NCBI RefSeq assembly: GCF_001046855.1
Contig: NZ_HF570958.1
Coordinates: forward strand, 1-64,000
DNA length: 64,000 bases
DNA from: Nostocoides japonicum T1-X7
GTDB lineage: Bacteria > Actinomycetota > Actinomycetes > Actinomycetales > Dermatophilaceae
Reading direction: 5' to 3'
Positions 51,900 through 59,880 of the stretch are shown here, piece by piece. The notes below the pieces were generated by a model, which worked only from the letters and a program-made list of their open reading frames with translations, made no database searches and was not told where the DNA came from. Every line of letters starts with the position of its first letter. The first letter of the stretch is position 1. Made by a program: the position numbers and the translations under genes.

Positions 51900-53300
51900 A
51901 TGACTGACATCTCCCGACGGGCCGTCCTCGGGGTCGTCGGCGTCGGCGCGGTCGCCGGCCTCACGGCGAGCTGGCCCCGCCTCACCGGGTCCGACATCCC
52001 CGGGCGCGGAACCGACGCCCTCAACGTCGCGATCCTCGGCACGAGCCAGGATGCGGCCTCGCGCGCCGGCCTCGTCCAGGCCTTCAACGCGAAGTTCCCC
52101 CACATCCCCGTGCGGATCCTGGCCATCCAGGGTGCCGACTGGTCGGACTTCTTCGCCAAGATCCTCACGATGGTCGCGGCCGGCACCCCGCCGGATGTCG
52201 TCGTCGTCGCGACGGAGGGAGCGCAGCTGTTCGCCGATCGCCTCGCCGCGCCTCTCGACGACTACGTCACCAAGGACGCGGAGGCGATGTCGGACTACTT
52301 CAGCGACGTCCATCCCGCACTCATCGAGTCGTTCATGTACAAGGGCCACCTCTTCCAGCTGCCCATCGACTTCAACGCGGCGAACATGTACTTCAACCTC
52401 GGCACCCTGTCCAAGGCGGGACTCGAGCTGCCGAGCTCCACGTGGACGGTCGACGACTTCCTCTCGACCGCCCGGGCGATGAAGAAGTCCTCCGGCGGTG
52501 GGCCGTTCGTGTCCTACTACTGGACCAACCGGCTGTGGGGCGGGGTGGTGCCCTGGCTCTACATCAACAACACCAGCTTCCTCACGGAGGAGAAGTCCCC
52601 CGGTGGCGACTGGCTGTGGAACCGGTTCTACGCGGGCGATCCCGCGGCGAAGGGCCGCTCGGGAGGCTATCTCTGGGAGCACTCCAACGCGCTGGCCGCA
52701 CCGGTCGAGGAGTCGTTCGACGTCCTGCGGACCATCGTCCGGGAAGGCCTCGGGACGAGCCCGGCGCAGGGTGGTGGCAACCAGCTCGTCGCCCAGTTCG
52801 CCGGTGGCAGCATCGGGATGACGCCCGCGGGCGGCTACTGGGTCGAGGGCCTCAGCGAGGCCGGGATGGCGGGCAAGGAGTACGACGTCCAGTTCTTCCC
52901 GAAGATGCAGTCGCAGAAGGCGCAGTTCGGCTCGTCCGGCTACGCGATCATGAAGACCTCCAAGCGCAAGGACGACGCCTGGGAGTGGGTCAAGTTCTGC
53001 GTCTCGCGCGAGGGGATGAAGCTCGCCTTCCCCACGCCCAACACGACGCCCACGCGTCGATCGATGTGCAACGAGGCGCTCTTCGGCGCGAAGGGACCGG
53101 CCCACTGGAAGGTCTTCTACGACACGCTCGACACGCTGCCGTCGGCTCCCATCCCGGCCCCGCCTCAGCAGGCGGCCGTCGAGACCGCCCTCATCAAGAA
53201 CGTCTCCGGCGCCGTCACCGCCGGAAGCCGGTCCGCCATGCAGTCCAACCTGCGCGCGCTCGACCGGGACCTCACCCAAGCCCTCAAGATCCAGGCCTGA
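51900..53300 (+). CDS. sugar ABC transporter substrate-binding protein (Tat-type signal)
   Basis: A 466-residue CUT1 binding protein. The N-terminus TDISRRAVLGVVGVGAVAGL is a twin-arginine signal followed by a hydrophobic core. No lipobox cysteine is visible, so it may stay attached through the signal or be soluble. The body (ALNVAILGTSQDAASRAGLV, PVRILAIQGADWSDFFAKI) is that of an oligosaccharide-binding protein. ATG 51900 has GGAG 6 nt upstream. It is the first gene of the operon with two permeases and a GH32 enzyme. Confidence 0.88.
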   Translation: MTDISRRAVLGVVGVGAVAGLTASWPRLTGSDIPGRGTDALNVAILGTSQDAASRAGLVQAFNAKFPHIPVRILAIQGADWSDFFAKILTMVAAGTPPDVVVVATEGAQLFADRLAAPLDDYVTKDAEAMSDYFSDVHPALIESFMYKGHLFQLPIDFNAANMYFNLGTLSKAGLELPSSTWTVDDFLSTARAMKKSSGGGPFVSYYWTNRLWGGVVPWLYINNTSFLTEEKSPGGDWLWNRFYAGDPAAKGRSGGYLWEHSNALAAPVEESFDVLRTIVREGLGTSPAQGGGNQLVAQFAGGSIGMTPAGGYWVEGLSEAGMAGKEYDVQFFPKMQSQKAQFGSSGYAIMKTSKRKDDAWEWVKFCVSREGMKLAFPTPNTTPTRRSMCNEALFGAKGPAHWKVFYDTLDTLPSAPIPAPPQQAAVETALIKNVSGAVTAGSRSAMQSNLRALDRDLTQALKIQA

Positions 53301-53320
53301 CCGGAGCAAGGAGTCCTGAC

Positions 53321-54265
53321 ATGACCACCGTCACGAAAACTCCGCAGGCCACCGAGCCTGCGTCAGCCAGCCGCGACACGGCGGCTCGCACCCGGCGCTC
53401 CGAGCGCCGGCTGGCCCTCGTCTTCCTCATCCCCACGGTCGGCGGGCTCGCCCTGTTCACCTTCATCCCGATCGTCGGCTCGCTCGTCCTCGCCTTCTTC
53501 AAGTGGGACGTCATCTCGTCGCCGAAGTTCGTCGGGCTGAGCAATTTCATCGACATCGTCGCGGACGGCACGGTCCGGCGGTCCTTCCTCAACACGATCC
53601 TCTTCGTCGTGACGACCGTCATCCTCCAGCTGTCGGTCGCCCTCGGCCTCGCCGCCCTCGTCCAGAGCAAGCTTCCCGGGTGGCTCCGCTCGATCTTCCG
53701 GTCGGTGTTCTTCTTCCCGCTCATCCTGTCGGCAGCGTCGGTGTCGATCATGATGTCCTACCTGTTCAACCAGCAGTTCGGCCTCGTCAACTGGCTCCTC
53801 GGACACATCGGCATACCGGCCGTCCCGTGGCTGAACTCCGGACCGGGCGCCATCGTCATGGTCATCCTCGTCTACGTCTGGCAGAACTTCGGCTTCTCCT
53901 TCCTCCTCTTCCTCGGCGGCCTCGCGTCGATCCCCCGGGAGGTCTACGAGGCCGCCGCCATCGACGGGGCCTCCGGCTGGCGCCAGTTCTCCCGGATCAC
54001 GCTGCCCCTCGTCAGCCCGACGATCCTCGTCGCGTCCGTCATGGCGATCATCGCCTCGCTGCAGATCTTCGACCAGCCCTACGTCCTCACCCGGGGCGGC
54101 CCTGGCGACTCCACCCGAACCGCCGTCATGGTGATCTACGAATCGGCCTTCCAGCAGCTGCAGTTCGGGCGCGCCTCGGCGATCGGCCTCGTCCTCACCG
54201 TCCTCATCATGCTCGTCACCGCCGTCCAGTTCCGCCTCTCCCGCCGGTTCGTCTTCTACAGCTGA
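53321..54265 (+). CDS. sugar ABC transporter permease (MalF-like)
   Basis: A 314-residue CUT1 permease with six transmembrane helices, beginning near LALVFLIPTVGGLALFTFIP. The EAA loop is YEAAAIDGASGWRQFSRITLP. AAGGAG lies before ATG 53321. It forms the import channel together with the next gene. No ATPase gene is in this operon. Confidence 0.92.
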   Translation: MTTVTKTPQATEPASASRDTAARTRRSERRLALVFLIPTVGGLALFTFIPIVGSLVLAFFKWDVISSPKFVGLSNFIDIVADGTVRRSFLNTILFVVTTVILQLSVALGLAALVQSKLPGWLRSIFRSVFFFPLILSAASVSIMMSYLFNQQFGLVNWLLGHIGIPAVPWLNSGPGAIVMVILVYVWQNFGFSFLLFLGGLASIPREVYEAAAIDGASGWRQFSRITLPLVSPTILVASVMAIIASLQIFDQPYVLTRGGPGDSTRTAVMVIYESAFQQLQFGRASAIGLVLTVLIMLVTAVQFRLSRRFVFYS

Positions 54266-54276
54266 GGATCCTCGAC

Positions 54277-55143
54277 ATGACCACCAACACCCTTGTGGCA
54301 CAGCAACGGTCGAAGCGCCCGCTGTCCGCGCGGCTCGCGTCGACGAGCAAGATCGTCTTCCTCGCCATCGCCGCGCTCTTCACCCTCGGCCCCGTCGTGT
54401 GGACGATCCTCACCTCCCTCCAGCCGCCGACCGAGTCGCTCGGTGCGACGCCGAGCCTCATCCCGAAGGACCTGAGCTTCGAGTCGTACAAGGCCGTCTT
54501 CCAGCAGGTCGACATGGTCCTGCTCATCGTCAACAGCGCGCTCGTCACGCTCCTGTGCGCCGTCGGGCAGATGATCACCGCGGCGATGGCGGGCTACGTC
54601 TTCGCGAAGATTGAGTTCCGCGGGCGAGGGCTGCTCTTCGGGCTCGTCCTCGCGACGATGATGGTGCCGATGCAGGTGACGATCGTGCCCGTCTTCATGC
54701 TCATCCGCGGGATGGGCCTGTCGGACACCCTCCTCGCCCTCATCCTCCCCGCCATCCCCACCGCATTCGGCACCTTCCTCATGCGGCAGTACTTCCTCGG
54801 CCTGCCGGACGAGCTCGGCGAGGCGGCCGCCATCGACGGAGCCGGTCCCTGGCGTACCTTCTTCTCCGTGTACGCACCCCTGGCGACGCCGGGCCTCGCG
54901 ATCGTCGGGATCCTCGCGTTCAACTACCACTGGAACGAGTTCTTCCGGCCGCTCATCATGCTCATCAGCGAGAAGAACTACACGCTGCCGCTCGGCCTCG
55001 TGACCCTGCAGGGCAACAAGGGGACGGGGTCGGTGGCGACCATCCTCGCCGGCGTCGTCATCTCGATGATCCCCGCCCTGTTCGTCTTCATCTTCGGTCA
55101 GCGGACCCTCCGCGAGGGCCTCACGGCGGGCAGCCACCGGTGA
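54277..55143 (+). CDS. sugar ABC transporter permease (MalG-like)
   Basis: A 288-residue CUT1 permease. Transmembrane segments run from IVFLAIAALFTLGPVVWTIL to VISMIPALFVFIFGQR, and the EAA motif is LGEAAAIDGAGPWRTFFSVY. Its stop overlaps the GH32 start (GTGA, 55140-55143), so import and hydrolysis genes are translationally coupled. Confidence 0.92.
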   Translation: MTTNTLVAQQRSKRPLSARLASTSKIVFLAIAALFTLGPVVWTILTSLQPPTESLGATPSLIPKDLSFESYKAVFQQVDMVLLIVNSALVTLLCAVGQMITAAMAGYVFAKIEFRGRGLLFGLVLATMMVPMQVTIVPVFMLIRGMGLSDTLLALILPAIPTAFGTFLMRQYFLGLPDELGEAAAIDGAGPWRTFFSVYAPLATPGLAIVGILAFNYHWNEFFRPLIMLISEKNYTLPLGLVTLQGNKGTGSVATILAGVVISMIPALFVFIFGQRTLREGLTAGSHR

Positions 55144-56426
55144 GCCCGATGGGGATGACCGCGTCGGACGAGGCTCCGCGCCCCGTCCCGCCGCGCCTGC
55201 ACATCCGCCCGCGGCGGGGCTGGATCAACGACCCGAACGCCGTCGTCCGATGGAACGGCCGGTGGCACGTGTTCTTCCAGCACAACCCGTATGCCGCGGT
55301 GCACGACCGCATCCACTGGGGCCATGTGTCGAGCGAGGACCTCGTGACCTGGCACGAGCACCCCGTGGCGTTCGGCCCGGAGCCCGGTGGACCCGACCGG
55401 TACGGATGCTGGACGGGGGTGTTCGTCACCGGCCTCGACCGGCCCGCCGTCGCATACTCCGGCGTGATCGACGCGTCGGGCGAGAGCACGATCTGCCTGC
55501 GCTACGGGTCGGAGGACCTGGAGACCTGGGACTCGCCGATCATCGTGGGGACGACGCCCCACGACGCGGGTGTCACCGTCATGCGTGACCCGTTCGTCTT
55601 CAGCTGGCGGGGCCGGCGCTGGGGGATTCTCGGCGCTCGGCTCGGCGCCGACCTCCCGGCGGTGCTCCTCTACTCGTGCGACGACATCGAGAACTGGGAG
55701 TTCGTCGACGTCTGGATGACCGGCGACGGTCCTCTCTGGTCGTCGGAGGACTCGGACATGTGGGAGTGCCCGCAGGTCGTGTGGGTCGACGAGGAGCCCG
55801 TCGTCATCATCTCGCTCCAGCTCGAGGGGCTCCCGGGCGCCGTTCTCGCGGTGGAGGGATCGGTCACCGAAGAGGACGGTGCGCCACGATTCACGCCGGC
55901 GTCGGTCGACAGGCTCGACGGACGCCTGTGGTTCTATGCACCGCAGGCCGTCCAGGACCAGCGGACGCCCTTGATGTTCGGGTGGATCCTGCAGGACAAC
56001 GTGCCCGGCGACGGCGACCAGGTGGCCGGCTGCCTCACCTTCCCCCGGCGCCTCGGACGGAGAGCCGACGGAACGCTCGTCACCCGGCTCGACCCGGCGG
56101 TCGACCGACTGCGCACCGGTCCGCCCACCCGCGTGCCGGCGGGGTCGGGGCGACCCCTGCCCGCGGCGGCCGTCGTCGACGTCGTCTCGGTCGCTACGGA
56201 CATGGCGGGTGACATCGTCCTCCACGGGGGCGGATCCACCATCGTCGTTCCGCCCGTGGCCGGCACGACGGCCTGGACCGACGGTGAGGTCGTCGAGGTC
56301 TTCCCGGGGGACGGTGGCCTACCGTCCGCGATCCGTGGGATCGGCGCGTGGCCCTGGATGCTCGAGGTGCCGGAGGGGGCCGAGGTCACCGTGACCGTGC
56401 TCGGTCTGCCGAGTGCCGCGCGGTGA
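55140..56426 (+). CDS. GH32 glycoside hydrolase (fructosidase/sucrase)
   Basis: A 428-residue five-bladed beta-propeller enzyme of family 32. Catalytic residues are visible: nucleophile D31 in GWINDPNAV, transition-state stabiliser D149 in MRDPFVF and acid/base E208 in MWECPQV. The family usually reads W-[MI]-N-D-P-N-G; here Ala replaces that Gly. There is no signal peptide, so it hydrolyses sucrose or short fructo-oligosaccharides in the cytoplasm after import by the preceding transporter. It is convergent with the LacI gene, 19 nt apart. Confidence 0.92.
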   Translation: MSPMGMTASDEAPRPVPPRLHIRPRRGWINDPNAVVRWNGRWHVFFQHNPYAAVHDRIHWGHVSSEDLVTWHEHPVAFGPEPGGPDRYGCWTGVFVTGLDRPAVAYSGVIDASGESTICLRYGSEDLETWDSPIIVGTTPHDAGVTVMRDPFVFSWRGRRWGILGARLGADLPAVLLYSCDDIENWEFVDVWMTGDGPLWSSEDSDMWECPQVVWVDEEPVVIISLQLEGLPGAVLAVEGSVTEEDGAPRFTPASVDRLDGRLWFYAPQAVQDQRTPLMFGWILQDNVPGDGDQVAGCLTFPRRLGRRADGTLVTRLDPAVDRLRTGPPTRVPAGSGRPLPAAAVVDVVSVATDMAGDIVLHGGGSTIVVPPVAGTTAWTDGEVVEVFPGDGGLPSAIRGIGAWPWMLEVPEGAEVTVTVLGLPSAAR

Positions 56427-56445
56427 GCTTCGGCGGAGGCCGGCG

Positions 56446-57528
56446 TCACCCTGACGGGTTCGGTCCCACCGAGTCGCGCACGATGAGCTCGAGGGGGAGC
56501 AGCTCGACCCTCGCCGGTGGTCGGGTTCCCGACTCGACGGCATCGACGAGCATCTCCACCGCCCGGCTCCCCATCTGACGATGGGGTAGGGCGAGCGTCG
56601 TCAGTGAGGGGACGACGTTCGCCGCCAGCTGCTCCTGGTCGTCCAGGCCGAGGACCGACAGGTCGTCGGGCACGCGAAGCCCGAGGCTCGCGGCGGCCAG
56701 GAGCACGCCGGTGGCGACGCGGTCGTTGACGGCGAAGATGGCGGTCGGCCGTTGGTGGACGGGTCGCCGACCGCGGCCCTGGCCGTCGGGACCATCACCG
56801 AGGACGGCGAGGGCTGCGGCATGCCCGGCGTCGATCGACCACCCGGCGCCGACGATCGGCGAGTCCGTCGCCGGAACCCCGGCCCCGCGGAGGACGTTGC
56901 GGAACCCCTTCGCCCGCAACGGTCCGGCCATGTTGCCGTCCTTGATCCGCTTGCCCGGACCGGGACCGCTGAGCATCGTGATGCGGCGATGACCGAGGCC
57001 GAGGAGGTAGCGAGCGGCCGTCCGGCCGGCATTCACCTCGTCGGGGATGACGGCGAAGTGGGAGCCGTCCGGGCCGGTGCAGTTGGCGAGCAGGAGTGGC
57101 AACGTCGTCTCGGGGAGGGTGCTCATCTCGCGGAGGCCCATCGTCGCGTAGACGACTCCCTGCACCTTCCGGCGGCTGAACTCGGTCACCGCGTCCTGTT
57201 CGAGGTCGCGGTGGTCGCGACTGTCGAATGCGAGCATCGCGTAGCCGCGGCCGGCGGCCGCGTCCATCGCGCCGGCGAGCAGCCGCCCGGCGAAGGGCGA
57301 CGAGGCGATGGCGTCGGTGACGATGCCGAGCATGTGCGTCTTCTGCTTGCGGAGGCTGCGCGCGACGCCGTCGGGCGTGTAGCCGAGCTCCTTGGCCGCA
57401 TCGAGGATGCGCACCTTCGTCGCGGGAGCGATGTTGCCGACGTCGTTGCCGTTGAAGACGAACGAGACCGCGGTCACGCTCACGCCCGCGAGCTTCGCGA
57501 CATCGGAGGCTTTGGGGCGAGCGGACAC
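56446..57528 (-). CDS. LacI-family transcriptional regulator
   Basis: A 360-residue repressor: N-terminal helix-turn-helix and hinge (KASDVAKLAGVSVTAVSFVFNG, then GYTPDGVARSLRKQKTHMLGI) and a periplasmic-binding-like core (GLGHRRITMLSGPG, PTAIFAVNDRVATGVL). It probably controls the sugar-import/GH32 operon through the palindrome at 51859-51874, lifted by a fructoside or sugar phosphate. GTG 57528 is chosen because TAACGT (57535-57540) lies 6 nt upstream; GTG 57534 is the alternative. Confidence 0.92.
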   Translation of the reverse strand: MSARPKASDVAKLAGVSVTAVSFVFNGNDVGNIAPATKVRILDAAKELGYTPDGVARSLRKQKTHMLGIVTDAIASSPFAGRLLAGAMDAAAGRGYAMLAFDSRDHRDLEQDAVTEFSRRKVQGVVYATMGLREMSTLPETTLPLLLANCTGPDGSHFAVIPDEVNAGRTAARYLLGLGHRRITMLSGPGPGKRIKDGNMAGPLRAKGFRNVLRGAGVPATDSPIVGAGWSIDAGHAAALAVLGDGPDGQGRGRRPVHQRPTAIFAVNDRVATGVLLAAASLGLRVPDDLSVLGLDDQEQLAANVVPSLTTLALPHRQMGSRAVEMLVDAVESGTRPPARVELLPLELIVRDSVGPNPSG

Positions 57529-57534
57529 AACCAC

Positions 57535-57540
57535 ACGTTA
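57535..57540 (-). promoter_or_regulatory. -10 element of the LacI gene
   Basis: TAACGT on the minus strand, 6 nt before GTG 57528. Confidence 0.45.
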
Positions 57541-57614
57541 GTCGGTGCAACCCCACGATGCTCCACGGTGGTGGAGTGCCGGCGACGGGTCACTCCTGGT
57601 TGGGCATCGATCCG

Positions 57615-58001
57615 TCACGAGGGCGTGTCCCGACGTGAGAGGAATGTGGTGATCCGGCAGTTGAACAGCTCCCAGATCCGGTCGCGCCTCCCCGAGCGCC
57701 ATTGGCTCGGGCACGGACGTGCACTCCGAGGATCGGGGTCGGCGACCTGGCTCGGGTCGAGGGCCATGATCGTGAGGTCGACGACCCGTGGCTCACCCGG
57801 TCGGCGGAGCGACAGGGTGCCGCCGTCCCTCGCGTCCCACGCGAGCTCGAGGCTCCCGTCCGAGTGCTCGAGGGCTCCGCCCGACGTGAGGGTCGCGACG
57901 TCCTGGGCCAGCTCGGGGCAGGTCTGACCGAGCCGCTCGAGACGGTAGCTCCAGGTCTCTGCGAAGCTGAGGTTCCGATGGGCGACGATGCCCTTGCCCA
58001 T
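57615..58001 (-). CDS. hypothetical protein
   Basis: A 128-residue protein from ATG 58001, with a strong GGAGGAGG ribosome-binding site 5 nt upstream. MGKGIVAHRNLSFAETWSYRLERLG opens it; the middle (SDGSLELAWDARDGGTLSLRRPGEPRVVDLTIMALDP) looks like alternating beta-strands, and the last 40 residues are Arg-rich. I recognise no family. It is upstream of and co-directional with the LacI gene, about 90 nt apart. Confidence 0.6.
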   Translation of the reverse strand: MGKGIVAHRNLSFAETWSYRLERLGQTCPELAQDVATLTSGGALEHSDGSLELAWDARDGGTLSLRRPGEPRVVDLTIMALDPSQVADPDPRSARPCPSQWRSGRRDRIWELFNCRITTFLSRRDTPS

Positions 58002-58145
58002 GACGCCTCCTCCTCGTGACCTGGGCCCCAGCGGTAGCGGTGATCGAGTCCTGGAGCGACGCGGCGGCGATGATGAGCCCGGCGACGGCATACCGGGTGG
58101 CCCGAGCGTATCGGTCGCGCGGCGGGACGCCGTGGCGAACGACGA

Positions 58146-58928
58146 TCAGCTGTCGGTCTCGGCGCTCCGCGGGGCGGGGGGTGAGAGGAACTCGAGGGCC
58201 TTGGCGGTGGCGGTGAGCGTCTTCTCGTCGTCGCCGTGCGCGGCATACGCCTTGCCCATCGTGTCGATGGCCCGCACGACGGTGATGGTCAGCGTGGGGT
58301 CGACGACCGACCCGACGGTGCTGAACAGCTCACGGTAGGCGCGCTCCGCATCGGACAGCCGCCCCGACCGGACGAGGTCCTCGACCTCGATCTCCAGGGC
58401 GGCGACGCGCGTCCGGGCGCGTCCCGGCGCGGCGTGGGCCAGGTCGGCGAGGTGGAGACCCACGGCGGCCGCGGGGTTGCTCGCGCGCTCCTGGAGGTCG
58501 TCCATGACCTCGTCGAGCTCCTCGGCCGTCGCGTGGGGATGGTCCCGCTCGTAGGTGGAGAGCTGTTGCTCGACCCAGGCGGCGCCGAGCGTGAACGGCT
58601 CGACGGCCCGGGTGCGCAGGAACCCCACGAGGCGGCCCTCCCTCGTCACGTATGCCGGAGTGCCAGCCTCGGCGGAGCGCACCATCCGCGAGGGGGAGCC
58701 TTGGCCGATCGTGGTGGCCGTCAGCTCGTTGAGGCCCTCGATCTCACCGGTGACGGCGAAGCCGACGAGCGCCTCCATGTCGGTGATCGGGTCGGGTGGG
58801 TCGATCTGCGCGACCACCGTCCCATGACGGGACACGAGGACCTGGCGGCCGGCGTCGAGAGCGGCGAAGACGGCCGGCGCCTCCTTCTTGAGTCGAGACA
58901 CCGTCACCGGCCCGAACGGCTGCGCCAT
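58146..58928 (-). CDS. Phd/YefM-like protein with a long C-terminal domain
   Basis: A 260-residue protein. Residues 1-40 (FGPVTVSRLKKEAPAVFAALDAGRQVLVSRHGTVVAQIDPP) match the DNA-binding fold of Phd/YefM antitoxins, and a second similar strand-helix stretch (GTPAYVTREGRLVGFLRTRAVEP) lies near residues 90-115. The remainder is helical (EELDEVMDDLQERASNPAAAVG, EVEDLVRSGRLSDAERAYRELF) and may be TPR-like. Classic antitoxins are about 80 residues, so this is an unusual extended form, and no toxin gene is adjacent on its strand. GAGGGACAG precedes ATG 58928. Confidence 0.65.
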   Translation of the reverse strand: MAQPFGPVTVSRLKKEAPAVFAALDAGRQVLVSRHGTVVAQIDPPDPITDMEALVGFAVTGEIEGLNELTATTIGQGSPSRMVRSAEAGTPAYVTREGRLVGFLRTRAVEPFTLGAAWVEQQLSTYERDHPHATAEELDEVMDDLQERASNPAAAVGLHLADLAHAAPGRARTRVAALEIEVEDLVRSGRLSDAERAYRELFSTVGSVVDPTLTITVVRAIDTMGKAYAAHGDDEKTLTATAKALEFLSPPAPRSAETDS

Positions 58929-59004
58929 CTGTCCCTCACGCCCTTCCCCGTGGACCGGTCCCTGCAGACCGCCGGTCCCCGATATTGCCTCGTGCTCTCG
59001 GTAC

Positions 59005-59034
59005 ATATTACCCTCCCATCTAGGTAACTCTCAA
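59005..59034 (-). promoter_or_regulatory. promoter of the Phd-like gene
   Basis: On the minus strand TTGAGA (59034-59029), an 18-nt spacer and TAATAT (59010-59005) form one of the best sigma-70-like promoters in the window. GGTA...TACC repeats (59000-59013 and around 59023) overlap it and could be the autoregulatory operator. Confidence 0.7.
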
Positions 59035-59052
59035 TCGGGTGAGGAACATGCG

Positions 59053-59880
59053 ATGAGCGTCTACGGGGGCGCGGGTGACGCGTACCGCGACACCACGAAG
59101 TGGATGGCCGCGTCGGTCCCGCTCGCGACACTCGTCGCGGCCGGCGTGGCGCTCGGTCCACGCGTCGTCCAGAGCGTCCAGACGGCATCGTCCGTGTCCG
59201 GATGGGTGGGCGGTCACTGGCTCGTCCTGCTCTGTGGCGCCGCGGTCGTCGGTGCGGTCGCCTGGGTGCTCGCGACGGGCGCGCGAGTCCTCAGCGCCGG
59301 CCCGAGTCTCCCGGTCGAGCTCGTCAAGGATCCTGACGGTGCGGTCGGGAAGGCCATCGGCGACGGGGTGGCGCTTCCCTACTACGGCGGTGCGCCCTCG
59401 TTCTATGCCGACCTGGACGCCTGGCTCGAGGACATCGAAGCTCCGGACGCGGATCCGGCGATGCCCGACTCGCGGCTCGACCGCCTCGTTCCCTCCCTCG
59501 TCGCCATCGGCGAGTGGTCCGCGCTCCATGAGATCGAGGTGGCGTACAAGGACTTCCGGCGGGCCTTCGGGCTGGGCGTCCTGTGCATCGTCCTCGCCAT
59601 CCTCGTCGCCCCGGTCCAGCTCCCCTCGGGACCGGCGGTGACGGCTCCCACGCCGGTCACGGTCGAGGTCGGTCAGGCCGGTGCCGACGACCTGTGGTCG
59701 AAGACCGGATGCACCGACCCGATGATGTCCACCTTCACCGCCGTCGCGGGCACGTGGGACGCGCCCGTCCTCGCCGTGGACGGCCCCGACTGCCCGATCG
59801 GGGCGACGTGGGTCCCGTCGCGCACCGACGCCGACGTACGCCCGGTTCGGGATGCCGCGGTCCCCGCGAGCGGTCGATGA
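59053..59880 (+). CDS. membrane protein of unknown function
   Basis: A 275-residue protein with two N-terminal hydrophobic segments (VPLATLVAAGVALG and GHWLVLLCGAAVVGAVAWVLA). A cytosolic central part with DLDAWLEDIEAPDADPAMPDSRLDRL follows, then a third membrane helix near residue 185 (GLGVLCIVLAILVAPVQL). The C-terminal domain, probably outside, has two cysteines (KTGCTDP, DGPDCPIG). No family recognised. Its stop overlaps the next gene (ATGA), and it is divergent from the Phd-like gene across an AT-rich 124-bp region. Confidence 0.65.
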   Translation: MSVYGGAGDAYRDTTKWMAASVPLATLVAAGVALGPRVVQSVQTASSVSGWVGGHWLVLLCGAAVVGAVAWVLATGARVLSAGPSLPVELVKDPDGAVGKAIGDGVALPYYGGAPSFYADLDAWLEDIEAPDADPAMPDSRLDRLVPSLVAIGEWSALHEIEVAYKDFRRAFGLGVLCIVLAILVAPVQLPSGPAVTAPTPVTVEVGQAGADDLWSKTGCTDPMMSTFTAVAGTWDAPVLAVDGPDCPIGATWVPSRTDADVRPVRDAAVPASGR

